Source: Patescibacteria group bacterium (GTDB lineage Bacteria; Patescibacteriota; Minisyncoccia; UBA6257; JAAZHW01). From it: DNA of 11,573 bases. A program made the translations under genes and the position numbers. The stretch spans positions 1 to 11,573 of the forward strand of contig JAKLFS010000008.1 of NCBI GenBank assembly GCA_022711075.1. The letters run 5' to 3'. A model generated the notes under the pieces. That model made no database searches, was not told where the DNA came from, and was given only the letters and a program-made list of their open reading frames with translations. Each line of letters starts with the position of its first letter. The stretch's first letter is position 1. This document shows, piece after piece, positions 1-7,328 of the stretch.

Positions 1-315
1 TCAATTCTTTCCAAGAATTCCGAAGGGACTAACGAACTGATTAAAAACGGGGCGAAATTGGTAAATCAGGTTGAGGATATCTTACTGGAGTTAAATCTGC
101 CGCTTCTCGAACATTCGCCTCTTTCCGCGAATAATCTGACCGAGGAAGAAACGGTGCTCTTGAAAATCATTGAAAAGTTCGGGTCGGCTATTTCAGTTGA
201 TGAAATAATTAGCCAAAGCCGAATGGACGCCTCAAATGTTAATCAAAATTTAACTTTTTTGGAATTGAAAAATCTGATTAAATTTGACAGTGGCGGCTAC
301 CGCCTTAAATTTTAA
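1..315 (+). CDS. dprA: DprA (DNA-processing protein A), C-terminal part, 5' truncated
   Basis: The reading frame is open from base 1 and ends at TAA 313-315, so only the last 104 residues are present. The first residues (SEGTNELIKNGAKLV, encoded at about 22-66) match the end of the Rossmann-like DprA/Smf core, where a GTN-LI--GA pattern lines the DNA-binding pocket. The remainder, about residues 40-104, has the helix-helix-helix-wing pattern of the DprA C-terminal winged-helix domain. In the family, DprA binds incoming single-stranded DNA in the cytoplasm and loads RecA during natural transformation; this role is inferred from homology. A TTG at 58 could be mistaken for a start but lies inside the conserved core. 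The gene sits 5 bases upstream of topA in the same direction, a dprA-topA order common in bacteria, so the two are probably cotranscribed. Confidence 0.88.
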   Translation, partial: SILSKNSEGTNELIKNGAKLVNQVEDILLELNLPLLEHSPLSANNLTEEETVLLKIIEKFGSAISVDEIISQSRMDASNVNQNLTFLELKNLIKFDSGGYRLKF

Positions 316-320
316 TAATC

Positions 321-2342
321 ATGTCTAAAACAGCAAAAAGCTTAATAATCGTTGAATCTCCCACCAAGGCTAAAACCATTAGTCAATTTTTAAAAGACGG
401 CTATCAAATTGAAAGCTCTTATGGGCACGTTCGCGATTTGCCCAAATCAAAATTAGGCATTGACGTGGAACATAATTTTCAGCCCCAATATATCATTCCG
501 CGCAAAGCTCAAAAAAACGTAACCAAGCTGAAAAAACTGGCCGCTAAGGCGCCAAAAGTTATTTTGGCCACTGATGAAGACCGGGAGGGAGAAGCTATTT
601 CCTGGCATTTAGCCCAAACCTTGAATCTGCCTGATTATGAACGGATTACTTTCCATGAAATAACTCCGGAGGCCATCAATCGGGCTTTAACCGAACCGAG
701 AAAAATCGATCTGCATTTGGTTGATGCCCAGCAAGCCCGCCGAGTCTTAGACAGATTGGTTGGCTACGAACTTTCTCCTTTTCTGTGGAAAAAAATCAGC
801 CGGGGCTTATCCGCAGGCCGCGTTCAATCCGTGGCCTTGCGTTTAATTGCCGATCGCGAAGAAGAAAGGAAAAAGTTCCAAAAAGAAGAATATTGGACCA
901 TCGACGCCTTATTGGAAAAAGTTTCCAGAAAAGGACAATTTTTGGCTAATTTATTTAAGATTAACGAAGAGAGTCTGAATAAATTCAACATTAAAAACGA
1001 AGCTGAAGCCAAAAAAATCAGCGCGGATTTAGAAAAATGCCAAATAACAGTTAAAAGCGTTGAAGAAAAGACAGTTAAAAAGTCCCCTTTACCGCCGTTC
1101 ACTACCAGCACCCTGCAGCAGGAAGCCTGGAAGAAACTTTATTCTTCGGCCAGACAAACGATGCGCTTCGCTCAAATGCTCTATGAAGGTGTTGATTTCG
1201 GCCAAGGACAGATCGGTTTAATCACCTACATGCGGACAGACTCGGTTAATTTGTCCGAGCAATCGCTTAGCCAAGCACAAAGTTTAATTCAAGAAGACTA
1301 CGGCCAGGAATACGCCTTGCCTTCAGCGCGGCGCTTCAAAACAAAATCAAAACTGGCCCAAGAAGCCCATGAAGCCATCCGACCGACCCATCCGGAAATT
1401 AATCCCTCGGAGCTTAAAGATAAGGTGGAGAATAAACTCTACAAACTATATGACTTGATCTGGAGAAGGTTTATTGCTTCACAAATGGCCGAAGCGACCA
1501 TTAAAAAAGCAACAGTGGAACTGGAAGCGATCAATCCTCAAAACTCTTATTCTTTAAAGACAACCGGAAATTTAATCCAGTTTGACGGATTTTTAAAAGT
1601 CTATCCGCTTAATTTAAAGGAGGTGGAAATTCCGGAATTAGCCAAAGGCGAAAAATTGAAATTGCTGGAAATAAAACCGGAGCAGCATTTTACCGAGCCG
1701 CCGGCTCGTTATAATGAAGCCAGCCTAATTAAGATTCTGGAAGAATACGGTATTGGCCGGCCCTCCACTTATGCGCCGATTATTTCCTTACTTCAATTTC
1801 GTCGTTATATTGAAAAAGATGAAAGTCGCAGGTTTTATCCGACCGAACTCGGCGCTTTAATCAACGAGGTGTTGGTCAAGCATTTTCCGGAAATCGTTAA
1901 TGTCGGTTTTACCGCCAAAATTGAAGAGGATTTGGATGAAATTGCCAACGGTCAAAAAGAATGGGTGCCGGTGGTTAGAGAGTTCCACGAGCCATTCAAA
2001 AAGAATCTTGACGAAAAATATCAGGAAGTTTCCAAAAAAGAAATAGCTGAGGAAAAGACCGACGAAGTTTGCGAAAAATGCGGCAAACCGATGATTATCA
2101 AAATGGGCCGTTTCGGCCGGTTCCTCGCCTGCTCCGGATTTCCGGAATGCAAAAACGCCAAGTCTTTGAATAATAATCACAAAAATCCCAACTACCTCAA
2201 TATGAAATGCCCGAAATGTCAGGAAGGCGAAGTTGTTCGCCGCCGCAGCAAAAAAGGGAGATTTTTCTATGGTTGTTCACGCTGGCCCCAGTGTGATTTT
2301 GTCAGTTGGAAAAAACCGGGAAATAATGAAGATGAGGAATAA
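321..2342 (+). CDS. topA: DNA topoisomerase I (type IA)
   Basis: This 673-residue enzyme relaxes negatively supercoiled DNA by transient single-strand cleavage and is essential for chromosome topology. The N-terminal TOPRIM domain shows the glutamate motif IVESPTKAKTI (about residues 10-20) and the metal-binding acidic motif ATDEDREGEAI (83-93). The active-site tyrosine is Tyr303 in ITYMRTDSVN. The conserved EEYGIGRPSTY block is at 474-484. The C-terminus carries two four-cysteine zinc ribbons, Cys584/587/604/610 and Cys630/633/652/658, which in this family contact single-stranded DNA. Length is near the short end for bacterial TopA (E. coli has 865 residues and more C-terminal repeats). The ATG at 321 fits the conserved N-terminus. 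No SD precedes it, so translation probably depends on coupling to dprA or on an SD-independent start. The acidic tail ends just before a strong terminator. Confidence 0.97.
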   Translation: MSKTAKSLIIVESPTKAKTISQFLKDGYQIESSYGHVRDLPKSKLGIDVEHNFQPQYIIPRKAQKNVTKLKKLAAKAPKVILATDEDREGEAISWHLAQTLNLPDYERITFHEITPEAINRALTEPRKIDLHLVDAQQARRVLDRLVGYELSPFLWKKISRGLSAGRVQSVALRLIADREEERKKFQKEEYWTIDALLEKVSRKGQFLANLFKINEESLNKFNIKNEAEAKKISADLEKCQITVKSVEEKTVKKSPLPPFTTSTLQQEAWKKLYSSARQTMRFAQMLYEGVDFGQGQIGLITYMRTDSVNLSEQSLSQAQSLIQEDYGQEYALPSARRFKTKSKLAQEAHEAIRPTHPEINPSELKDKVENKLYKLYDLIWRRFIASQMAEATIKKATVELEAINPQNSYSLKTTGNLIQFDGFLKVYPLNLKEVEIPELAKGEKLKLLEIKPEQHFTEPPARYNEASLIKILEEYGIGRPSTYAPIISLLQFRRYIEKDESRRFYPTELGALINEVLVKHFPEIVNVGFTAKIEEDLDEIANGQKEWVPVVREFHEPFKKNLDEKYQEVSKKEIAEEKTDEVCEKCGKPMIIKMGRFGRFLACSGFPECKNAKSLNNNHKNPNYLNMKCPKCQEGEVVRRRSKKGRFFYGCSRWPQCDFVSWKKPGNNEDEE

Positions 2343-2354
2343 AGAATAAAAAAG

Positions 2355-2385
2355 AAAGGGACCATCCGATAGTCCCTTTTTTGTT
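2355..2385. terminator. Bidirectional Rho-independent terminator between topA and the YunG-like gene
   Basis: An 8-bp stem (AAAGGGAC 2355-2362 with GTCCCTTT 2372-2379) is followed by a T run on the plus strand (2377-2382, then GTTT). Read on the minus strand, the same hairpin is followed by TTTCTTTTTT. It lies 12 bases after the topA stop and about 15 bases after the convergent gene's stop, so it can serve both. Confidence 0.85.
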
Positions 2386-2400
2386 TCGCTTTGATAAAAT

Positions 2401-2796
2401 TTAAAAAACGAGCATCACCCGTTTTCTCAGCTTCAAATATCTGGTCAGCGTCTTGGCCTTAAGAGCCTCTTCCGAATAAAGGAGGTCCTGACGGACAACC
2501 GTGCTGTCAAGACAGATGACAGCGCTTAACGGAAACTGTGAGCGGGTTAAATCGATGTGCGTCTTATCACTATCAGGCATCTGATTCCAAAAATGATTCT
2601 GATGTTTGCAGAATAAGATTTCTCCGCCGAAAAAATCCTGGACAATCAAAGCAGTAACAGCACACTGCCCAAGGGCAGGATTTTCTTTAGTCCACTGCTT
2701 TTTGATGGGCGGATAGCACGTTTTCTTATTCCAGGAACGTTTTAGAGCAAGATCCAATCTCACCAATTTCGGTAAAGTCTCACTAAGATAACTCAT
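2401..2796 (-). CDS. YunG-like small protein, possible papain/transglutaminase-like fold
   Basis: This 131-residue soluble protein has no signal peptide or membrane segment. Residues 21-60 carry a W-(x)4-TCYPP ... W ... NPALGQCAVTALIVQDFFGGEIL block that I recognise as the pattern of the B. subtilis YunG family, whose function is unknown. Further on are NHFWN (67-71) and HIDLTRSQF (80-88). Cys45, His68 and Asp82 occur in the order and rough spacing of a transglutaminase/papain-like Cys-His-Asp triad, but catalysis is inference. The C-terminal part (110-131) is basic. The start is supported by AAGGAG at 2805-2810, eight bases upstream. It is a single-gene unit with its own promoter right after the ftsZ terminator and shares the topA terminator. 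SD use unlike that of the housekeeping operon is compatible with accessory or transferred origin. Confidence 0.72.
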   Translation of the reverse strand: MSYLSETLPKLVRLDLALKRSWNKKTCYPPIKKQWTKENPALGQCAVTALIVQDFFGGEILFCKHQNHFWNQMPDSDKTHIDLTRSQFPLSAVICLDSTVVRQDLLYSEEALKAKTLTRYLKLRKRVMLVF

Positions 2797-2804
2797 TCTT
2801 TTTT

Positions 2805-2810
2805 CTCCTT
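2805..2810 (-). promoter_or_regulatory. Shine-Dalgarno site of the YunG-like gene
   Basis: AAGGAG lies eight bases upstream of the ATG at 2796. It stands out because the neighbouring ftsZ, ftsA, rpsU, HIT, hisS and lepB starts lack such a site. Confidence 0.8.
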
Positions 2811-2835
2811 TTTAATTTTTTTAAATGCTTCTCCA

Positions 2836-2863
2836 AGGTTAACACTGATATAAAAATTGTCAA
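2836..2863 (-). promoter_or_regulatory. Putative promoter of the YunG-like gene
   Basis: A perfect -35 TTGACA (2858-2863) is followed after 16 bases by TAACCT (2836-2841), preceded by TGT, which would give an extended -10. The -10 is weak, so the call rests mainly on the -35, the TG extension and position: about 40 bases before the ATG and immediately behind the ftsZ terminator tail. Confidence 0.5.
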
Positions 2864-2893
2864 CGAACAAAAAACCGCCCCGAGGGCGGTTTT
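2864..2893 (-). terminator. Rho-independent terminator of the lepB-ftsZ operon
   Basis: A perfect 10-bp stem (AAAACCGCCC 2871-2880 with GGGCGGTTTT 2884-2893, loop CGA) lies 24 bases after the ftsZ stop. On the minus strand it runs into TTTTTTG. The next unit's -35 begins right behind the tail. Confidence 0.92.
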
Positions 2894-2917
2894 AAAATAT
2901 CTAATAATTATAAAAAT

Positions 2918-4024
2918 TTATTTCTTTTTCCGCCTGAGAAAGGCCGGAATTTCCAGGGATTCGGAAGACGTCTTGGGAGTATTTTCCATCATCGGCATCT
3001 CTATTTTTTTCATTATCGGCTTGCCTTCAGTTAAAATTGATTGCTGTTTAGCGTCATTGTTGTATTTTACTAATCCGTTAAAACCGGCGGCAATTACCAT
3101 AACTTTTATTTCTCCTTTTTTCAAATGGCTGTCTTCCATCGCCCCAAAGATTATTTTGGCCGACGGATCCACCATTTCACTTACCATTTTCGCCGCCTCA
3201 TTGATTTCCACCATTCGCAAATCATTGCCGATAACCGAGAATAAAACCCCGCGCGCTCCGTGCGGAGAAATTTCAATCAAAGGCGAACCGATAGCCGCTT
3301 TAACAGCGTTCACCGCTCTCTCTTCGCCCATAGCCCTGCCAATGCCAATTAAAGCCAAACCCGCGTCCTGTAAGACGGTCTTAACGTCAGCGAAATCAAC
3401 ATTGACGATTCCTGGAACATTAATCAGTTCCGCTACGCCCTTAACGGCGAATTTAAGAATATCATCAATCGCTTCAAAGGCCTGGTTTAAAGGCGTATCC
3501 TGGTCAATAATATTAAAGATCCTATCATTGGGAATAACAATATAGGCGTCAACTTTTTCTTTTAGTTTCGTCAATCCTTCTTCGGCGATCTGTGAACGAC
3601 AGCTGCCTTCAAAAAAGAAAGGCTTGGTGACAACGGCAATGGTCAAAGCGCCACTGTCCTTACTGATTTCCGCCACCACCGGCATAGCGCCCGTGCCGGT
3701 GCCGCCACCGAGTCCCGCTGTTAAAAATACCAGTTCCGCTCCCTTAATCGCCTCTTCTAACTGAGGCTTTGATTCTTCGGCCGATTGCCGACCAATTTCC
3801 GGATTCATTCCCGCACCCAATCCCTTGGAAATATTTTTGCCAATGTGAATTTTTTCCCTAATTCCGGTTTTATGCAAATCTTGAACATCAGTATTGACGG
3901 CAATAAACTCTACGCCGCGGATTTGACTGCGATTCATTCGGGAAATGATATTGCCACCGCCGCCGCCCACGCCGATAACCTTAATTTTTGCAAATGTTTC
4001 CAATGGATTTTTGATTTGAGGCAT
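2918..4024 (-). CDS. ftsZ: Cell division protein FtsZ
   Basis: This 368-residue tubulin-like GTPase polymerises into the cytokinetic ring at midcell. Visible hallmarks are the N-terminal GVGGGGGN loop (18-25), the nucleotide-binding signature GGGTGTG (106-112) and the T7 synergy loop NVDFADVKT (208-216), with Asp210 and Asp213 in place to activate GTP hydrolysis in the neighbouring subunit. A short variable linker (about 325-355) leads to the C-terminal peptide LEIPAFLRRKKK, the classic docking site for FtsA. The linker is much shorter than in many bacteria. It is the last gene of the operon, 57 bases after ftsA, and that gap shows no SD or clear promoter. The start at 4024 places the core at the usual distance from the N-terminus. 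All catalytic elements look intact. Confidence 0.98.
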   Translation of the reverse strand: MPQIKNPLETFAKIKVIGVGGGGGNIISRMNRSQIRGVEFIAVNTDVQDLHKTGIREKIHIGKNISKGLGAGMNPEIGRQSAEESKPQLEEAIKGAELVFLTAGLGGGTGTGAMPVVAEISKDSGALTIAVVTKPFFFEGSCRSQIAEEGLTKLKEKVDAYIVIPNDRIFNIIDQDTPLNQAFEAIDDILKFAVKGVAELINVPGIVNVDFADVKTVLQDAGLALIGIGRAMGEERAVNAVKAAIGSPLIEISPHGARGVLFSVIGNDLRMVEINEAAKMVSEMVDPSAKIIFGAMEDSHLKKGEIKVMVIAAGFNGLVKYNNDAKQQSILTEGKPIMKKIEMPMMENTPKTSSESLEIPAFLRRKKK

Positions 4025-4081
4025 ATTTCAAACTTAAAACTAAAAGCGAAAAAAATAAAAACACTAAAAACGAACTTTATT

Positions 4082-5311
4082 TTACGGTAGGAATATCTTA
4101 GCAATTTTTTTGACCTTTGACAAGAAAGGAGACGGCATGGAAATCTTATCATTTCCCAATTCATTCAATCCCCACAAAAATAAACCGGTCGCCACGGCGA
4201 AAGCCGGGTCATCAACCGTTTCCATAATTTCTTCGTTTGTTTCTTCCAATTGCAAATTAATCGGGTGGCCGATGCGAGCAGGCAAACGCAGATAACTTTT
4301 AACGAAATCAACGATTTGCGGCAATTTCGCTCCACTCCCAACCAGCACTATTCCGCCCGGCAATTTTCCCTGCCGGCCGATTTTTTTCAATTCATCATTA
4401 ACAAAATCAAAAATCTCTTCCAAGCGCGCCTCAATAATTTCCGCCAAATACCGCCGTGAAATTTCATTGGTAAATTCCTTGCTAACCTTAGAAAGATCAA
4501 TGGTTTCCTTGCGTGAAACCTCGGTCGGAATAGCGGAACCGAAAGTCAATTTTACTTTTTCAGCGATATCCAAAGAAGTCTTCAAACAAATGGCGATGTC
4601 ATGCGTAATATGGCTCGCTCCAACAGGCAAAGTAGTAACCGTCAGGAGTTTCCCGTCTTCAAAAACTGCCAAGCCCGTGCTTTCGGCGCCTAAGTCCACC
4701 AGGGCCGTTCCCACGTCCTCTTGTTTTTTGGAAAGCGAAGACCAGCAGGCCGCCAAAGGCGTAAAAACCATACTAGGCGTCCTATGATTAAGCTCGCCAA
4801 AAGCCTTCTTAATTGTTTTAATGTTGGGAAGAAAACTTTCAATAATCAAACTTTCCACCTCCAATTTGATGCCATGCATCCCAACTGGATCTTTAATGCC
4901 AGTCAAATCATCAACGGTATATTCCCGTGGAACTACATGCAAGACCGTTTTATTGGCGGTTAAATTGATGTCTTGAGACTTCTGGATGACTTGATTAACG
5001 TCATTTTCGGATATCTCACCGTCAGCCCGAGAAACGGCTATCATTCCCCTACCCAAGTGAGTAGCCGAATGTGGCCCGGAAACATTAACCACGATATCCT
5101 TGGGCAAATGTTTGTAACGAACTTTCAAATCTTCCAAAATTTTTTCTAAACTCTGAACGAATTCATCAAAATCAACAACCGAACCCTTGCTGAGACCGGT
5201 TGACGACTGCTCTAAAGCTGCTAAAATTTTGGGCTTTAAATCCCTGGTTTGAGTTCCCAAAACCAAACGAAAATTCTGATTTCCCAAATCCAATCCCAGA
5301 ATTATTTTCAT
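4082..5311 (-). CDS. ftsA: Cell division protein FtsA
   Basis: This 409-residue actin-fold ATPase tethers FtsZ to the membrane. The phosphate-1 motif is LDLGNQNFRLVLG (7-19), the FtsA-specific 1C/SHS2 subdomain spans about 85-165, the phosphate-2 motif is VDLGAESTG (205-213) and the adenosine motif is VLVGSGAKLP (322-331). The C-terminal residues 394-409 (SPFLSKVKKIAKIFLP) alternate hydrophobic and lysine residues, which fits the amphipathic membrane-targeting helix of the family. Partner ftsZ follows 57 bases downstream and carries the matching FtsA-docking peptide, so the pair should work together. Upstream is rpsU, 39 bases away, with a small hairpin in the gap. No convincing SD precedes the ATG; CAGGA about 13 bases upstream is too distant to be persuasive. 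Confidence 0.96.
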   Translation of the reverse strand: MKIILGLDLGNQNFRLVLGTQTRDLKPKILAALEQSSTGLSKGSVVDFDEFVQSLEKILEDLKVRYKHLPKDIVVNVSGPHSATHLGRGMIAVSRADGEISENDVNQVIQKSQDINLTANKTVLHVVPREYTVDDLTGIKDPVGMHGIKLEVESLIIESFLPNIKTIKKAFGELNHRTPSMVFTPLAACWSSLSKKQEDVGTALVDLGAESTGLAVFEDGKLLTVTTLPVGASHITHDIAICLKTSLDIAEKVKLTFGSAIPTEVSRKETIDLSKVSKEFTNEISRRYLAEIIEARLEEIFDFVNDELKKIGRQGKLPGGIVLVGSGAKLPQIVDFVKSYLRLPARIGHPINLQLEETNEEIMETVDDPAFAVATGLFLWGLNELGNDKISMPSPFLSKVKKIAKIFLP

Positions 5312-5325
5312 ATTTTAGCGATTGT

Positions 5326-5342
5326 CCTGCAAAAAATGCAGG
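5326..5342 (-). other. Small inverted repeat in the rpsU-ftsA gap
   Basis: CCTGCA (5326-5331) and TGCAGG (5337-5342) can form a 6-bp stem with a five-base loop, 15 bases before the ftsA start. No T run follows on the minus strand, so it is not a standard terminator. It could be an RNA-processing site, a partial attenuator or a structure affecting ftsA translation. It could also be chance. Confidence 0.4.
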
Positions 5343-5350
5343 AATTATTC

Positions 5351-5629
5351 TTAGAAAGACTGCTTTTTAGGATTCCGCAATAATTTTTTGATAAATTTAA
5401 TATCTTCTGTTCCCTTTAACACCCCTGCCTTTTTGAGCTTATGAATATCCTTGCGGATTTTTGCCCGGTAAATGGCTGAGCTTCGGCGCTGACGTCGATT
5501 GGGTTCGGACTGGAAAAAACGCGATCTTTTCACCGTGCCCAAAACGCCGCTTTGCTGAACTTGCTTGTTAAAGCGATACAAAAAAACATTAATCGGTTCA
5601 TCTGGTTTTCTTTTGATTTCTATAGCCAT
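5351..5629 (-). CDS. rpsU: Small ribosomal subunit protein bS21
   Basis: This 92-residue, very basic protein belongs to bS21, which sits near the 3' end of 16S rRNA on the 30S platform and takes part in initiation. The core at about residues 5-60 shows the family pattern: KRKPDEPINVFLYRFNK, then SGVLGTVKRSRFFQSEPNRRQRR and further basic residues. The E. coli protein has 71 residues. The extra length here is mostly C-terminal (62-92, HKLKKAGVLKG ... LLRNPKKQSF). It starts three bases after the HIT stop, so translational coupling is likely, and no SD is visible. bS21 often sits with dnaG-rpoD in other bacteria; here it directly precedes ftsA-ftsZ, which would tie its supply to that of the division proteins. 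Confidence 0.9.
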   Translation of the reverse strand: MAIEIKRKPDEPINVFLYRFNKQVQQSGVLGTVKRSRFFQSEPNRRQRRSSAIYRAKIRKDIHKLKKAGVLKGTEDIKFIKKLLRNPKKQSF

Positions 5630-5632
5630 AAC

Positions 5633-5980
5633 TTAAATCTCGGAAATCGGACGGCCGTAACCGCCGCTTAATATATGAAGGTGGATGTGATCAATCAATT
5701 GTCCACCGCCTCGACCAACATTGAAAAGAAGTTTATAACCGGAGTCGCTAAATCCCTCTTTCGCCGCCACTTTTTTAGCCGTTAGAATGAGCGCGCCCAT
5801 CAATCCTTCGTCTTTTTCCTGCAAATCGTTAATGCTGGAAATATGCTCTCTGGGAACTACCAACAAATGAATAGGTGCTTTAGGATGAATGTCTTTAAAC
5901 GCCAAAAAGCGATCATCCTCATAAACAATATCTCCGGGAACGGCTTTTTTAATTATCTGACAAAAAATACATTCTTCCAT
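5633..5980 (-). CDS. HIT family (HINT-like) nucleotide-binding hydrolase/transferase
   Basis: Read from the ATG at 5980 this is a 115-residue histidine-triad protein. The N-terminal MEECIFCQIIKK block carries the Cys4/Cys7 pair that, with a histidine near 46 (PREHI), can hold zinc in HINT-type proteins. The triad HIHLHIL is at 98-104, where the middle histidine is the usual nucleophile on nucleoside phosphoramidates or similar purine nucleotides. The physiological substrate is not predictable. An upstream in-frame ATG at 6004 would add eight residues and overlap hisS by 14 bases; 5980 is preferred because the family typically starts one to a few residues before C-IFC. The gene lies 10 bases after hisS and three bases before rpsU. 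Confidence 0.93.
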   Translation of the reverse strand: MEECIFCQIIKKAVPGDIVYEDDRFLAFKDIHPKAPIHLLVVPREHISSINDLQEKDEGLMGALILTAKKVAAKEGFSDSGYKLLFNVGRGGGQLIDHIHLHILSGGYGRPISEI

Positions 5981-5989
5981 AGGAGAACA

Positions 5990-5995
5990 ATTATA
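5990..5995 (-). promoter_or_regulatory. TATAAT box overlapping the hisS stop (possible internal promoter)
   Basis: A perfect TATAAT sits 9 bases upstream of the preferred HIT start and includes the hisS TAA. If used, transcription would begin within a few bases of the ATG, giving an almost leaderless HIT-rpsU-ftsA-ftsZ mRNA. No good -35 is seen about 17 bases upstream, so this is tentative. Confidence 0.3.
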
Positions 5996-7316
5996 CAATA
6001 CCATTTTTAAAGCGTTTTTTCAATTCTTCCGTGATTTTATCCAAAGCGATGACTTCTTGGACGCCGGATTTCATATCGCGCAGAATTATCGTATCGTCCA
6101 TCGCCTCTTTCTGTCCTAAAATCAAAGCAAAAGGCGCACCCAAACGATCCGCCTGCCGCAACTGGGATTTAACCGAATCCTTGCCGAAAGATTCGGCAAT
6201 CCAGATATTCGCTTTGCGAAACATCTCTAAAATGGAAAGCCCTTTCTTTTTGGCTAAGTCGCCAATTAAAACCAAAAAGGCTTTGGGTTTATAATTGCCG
6301 TCCTGTTTCGGCTGCCGTTTTTTCAATACATCAACCAAACGCTCGATGCCGGCTGCCGCTCCCACGGCCGGCGTATGCTTCCCGCCTAAAACTTCCGTCA
6401 AATAATCGTAGCGTCCGCCGCCACATAAAGCCAAGTTATCCGTGGTTTCCCTGATTTCAAAGACTGTTTTCGTATAATAATCCAAACCACGCACCAAAGT
6501 ATGATTGATGGCATAAGGCAAGCCAAGCTCCTCCAGATATTCCAAGAGGGTTTTAAAATGATTGTGACAATCGCGGCAAAGGTAATCAAGCATCTTCGGC
6601 GCATTTTCTTTAAGAGGCTGACAATTTTCATTTTTGCAATCCAAAATGCGCAAAATATTAGTTTTATAGCGGCGCTGACAATCAGGACAAAGTTTTTTCA
6701 AACGGGAATGGAAATAACTTTTCAGCTGTTTGTGCCAAAGCGGCCGGCAATTATCGCAACCGATGGTATTAACTTCAATCAATAAATCCTTAATCTTCAA
6801 ATCCAAGAAAGAATTGTAGAAAAGCTGAATGATTAAAGCATCGTAAATCGGATCTTCATCGCCGATTATTTCAAAATCATACTGCCAAAATTGGCGAAAA
6901 CGTCCCCGCTGCGGCTGTTCGTAACGGAAAAGCGGCCCGTAAGTGAAAAGTTTTATCGGCTTGGATAAATTGAACAGCCCATTTTCCAAATAAGCCCGGA
7001 TAATATTCGGGGTAAATTCCGGCCTGAGCGATAAATGATCTCCGCCCGGAGTGCGCAAATTAAACATCTGCTTTTGAACGATTTCGCTTGTCGGGCCGGT
7101 GCCGTGCAAAAATACCTGGCTTTCTTCCAGAATCGGCGTCTCAATCCGGTCGAAATTATAATAATCAGCCAAATTTTCCACTGTCCGGAATATTTTGCGG
7201 CGATAAAAATCGTCCTCCGACAAAATATCCGGCATTCCCTTCGGCGCCTGAAGAATCTTTTTTAATTTCTGCCGGCGCACGTGATGTTGAACTAAATTTT
7301 TTGGTTTTCTTCCCAT
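5991..7316 (-). CDS. hisS: Histidyl-tRNA synthetase (class II)
   Basis: This 441-residue cytoplasmic enzyme attaches histidine to tRNA-His. The APKGMPDIL start of the catalytic core is at 24-32. Motif 2 is FRYEQPQRGRFRQFWQYDFEIIG (130-152, given in parts: FRYEQPQ, RGRFRQFWQYD). The histidine-binding loop LVRGLDYYTKTVFEI is at 274-288, GGGRYDYL at 299-306 and motif 3 AAAGIERL at 320-327. The C-terminal anticodon-binding domain spans about 343-435. The insertion domain (about 185-255) holds four cysteine pairs, 187/190, 210/213, 227/232 and 247/250, suggesting bound zinc. The ATG at 7316 adds about 20 basic residues before the core; no SD helps decide, and no in-frame ATG lies between it and Met28 (GMPDIL), which is inside the core. 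It begins 12 bases after lepB and ends 10 bases before the HIT gene. Confidence 0.97.
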   Translation of the reverse strand: MGRKPKNLVQHHVRRQKLKKILQAPKGMPDILSEDDFYRRKIFRTVENLADYYNFDRIETPILEESQVFLHGTGPTSEIVQKQMFNLRTPGGDHLSLRPEFTPNIIRAYLENGLFNLSKPIKLFTYGPLFRYEQPQRGRFRQFWQYDFEIIGDEDPIYDALIIQLFYNSFLDLKIKDLLIEVNTIGCDNCRPLWHKQLKSYFHSRLKKLCPDCQRRYKTNILRILDCKNENCQPLKENAPKMLDYLCRDCHNHFKTLLEYLEELGLPYAINHTLVRGLDYYTKTVFEIRETTDNLALCGGGRYDYLTEVLGGKHTPAVGAAAGIERLVDVLKKRQPKQDGNYKPKAFLVLIGDLAKKKGLSILEMFRKANIWIAESFGKDSVKSQLRQADRLGAPFALILGQKEAMDDTIILRDMKSGVQEVIALDKITEELKKRFKNGIV

Positions 7317-7328
7317 TGTCTTTGTAAA

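Noticed and set aside
58..315. A separate small gene starting at TTG 58
   Set aside because: The frame is open to base 1 and the upstream residues (SEGTNELI) belong to the DprA core, so it is the end of dprA.
2973..3545. Plus-strand open frame opposite ftsZ
   Set aside because: It mirrors the ftsZ codons; its Ile/Ser/Ala-rich translation shows no domain, and ftsZ is certain.
4025..4081. AT-rich ftsA-ftsZ gap as a promoter for ftsZ
   Set aside because: No paired -35 and -10 hexamers with suitable spacing were found; it looks like an ordinary operon gap.
5312..5317. TAAAAT next to the ftsA ATG as a -10 box
   Set aside because: Transcription would start inside the coding sequence, and no -35 is present.
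5981..6004. Upstream in-frame start for the HIT gene at 6004
   Set aside because: It would add eight residues not typical of HIT proteins and overlap hisS. The ATG at 5980 puts the CIFC motif at the usual place.
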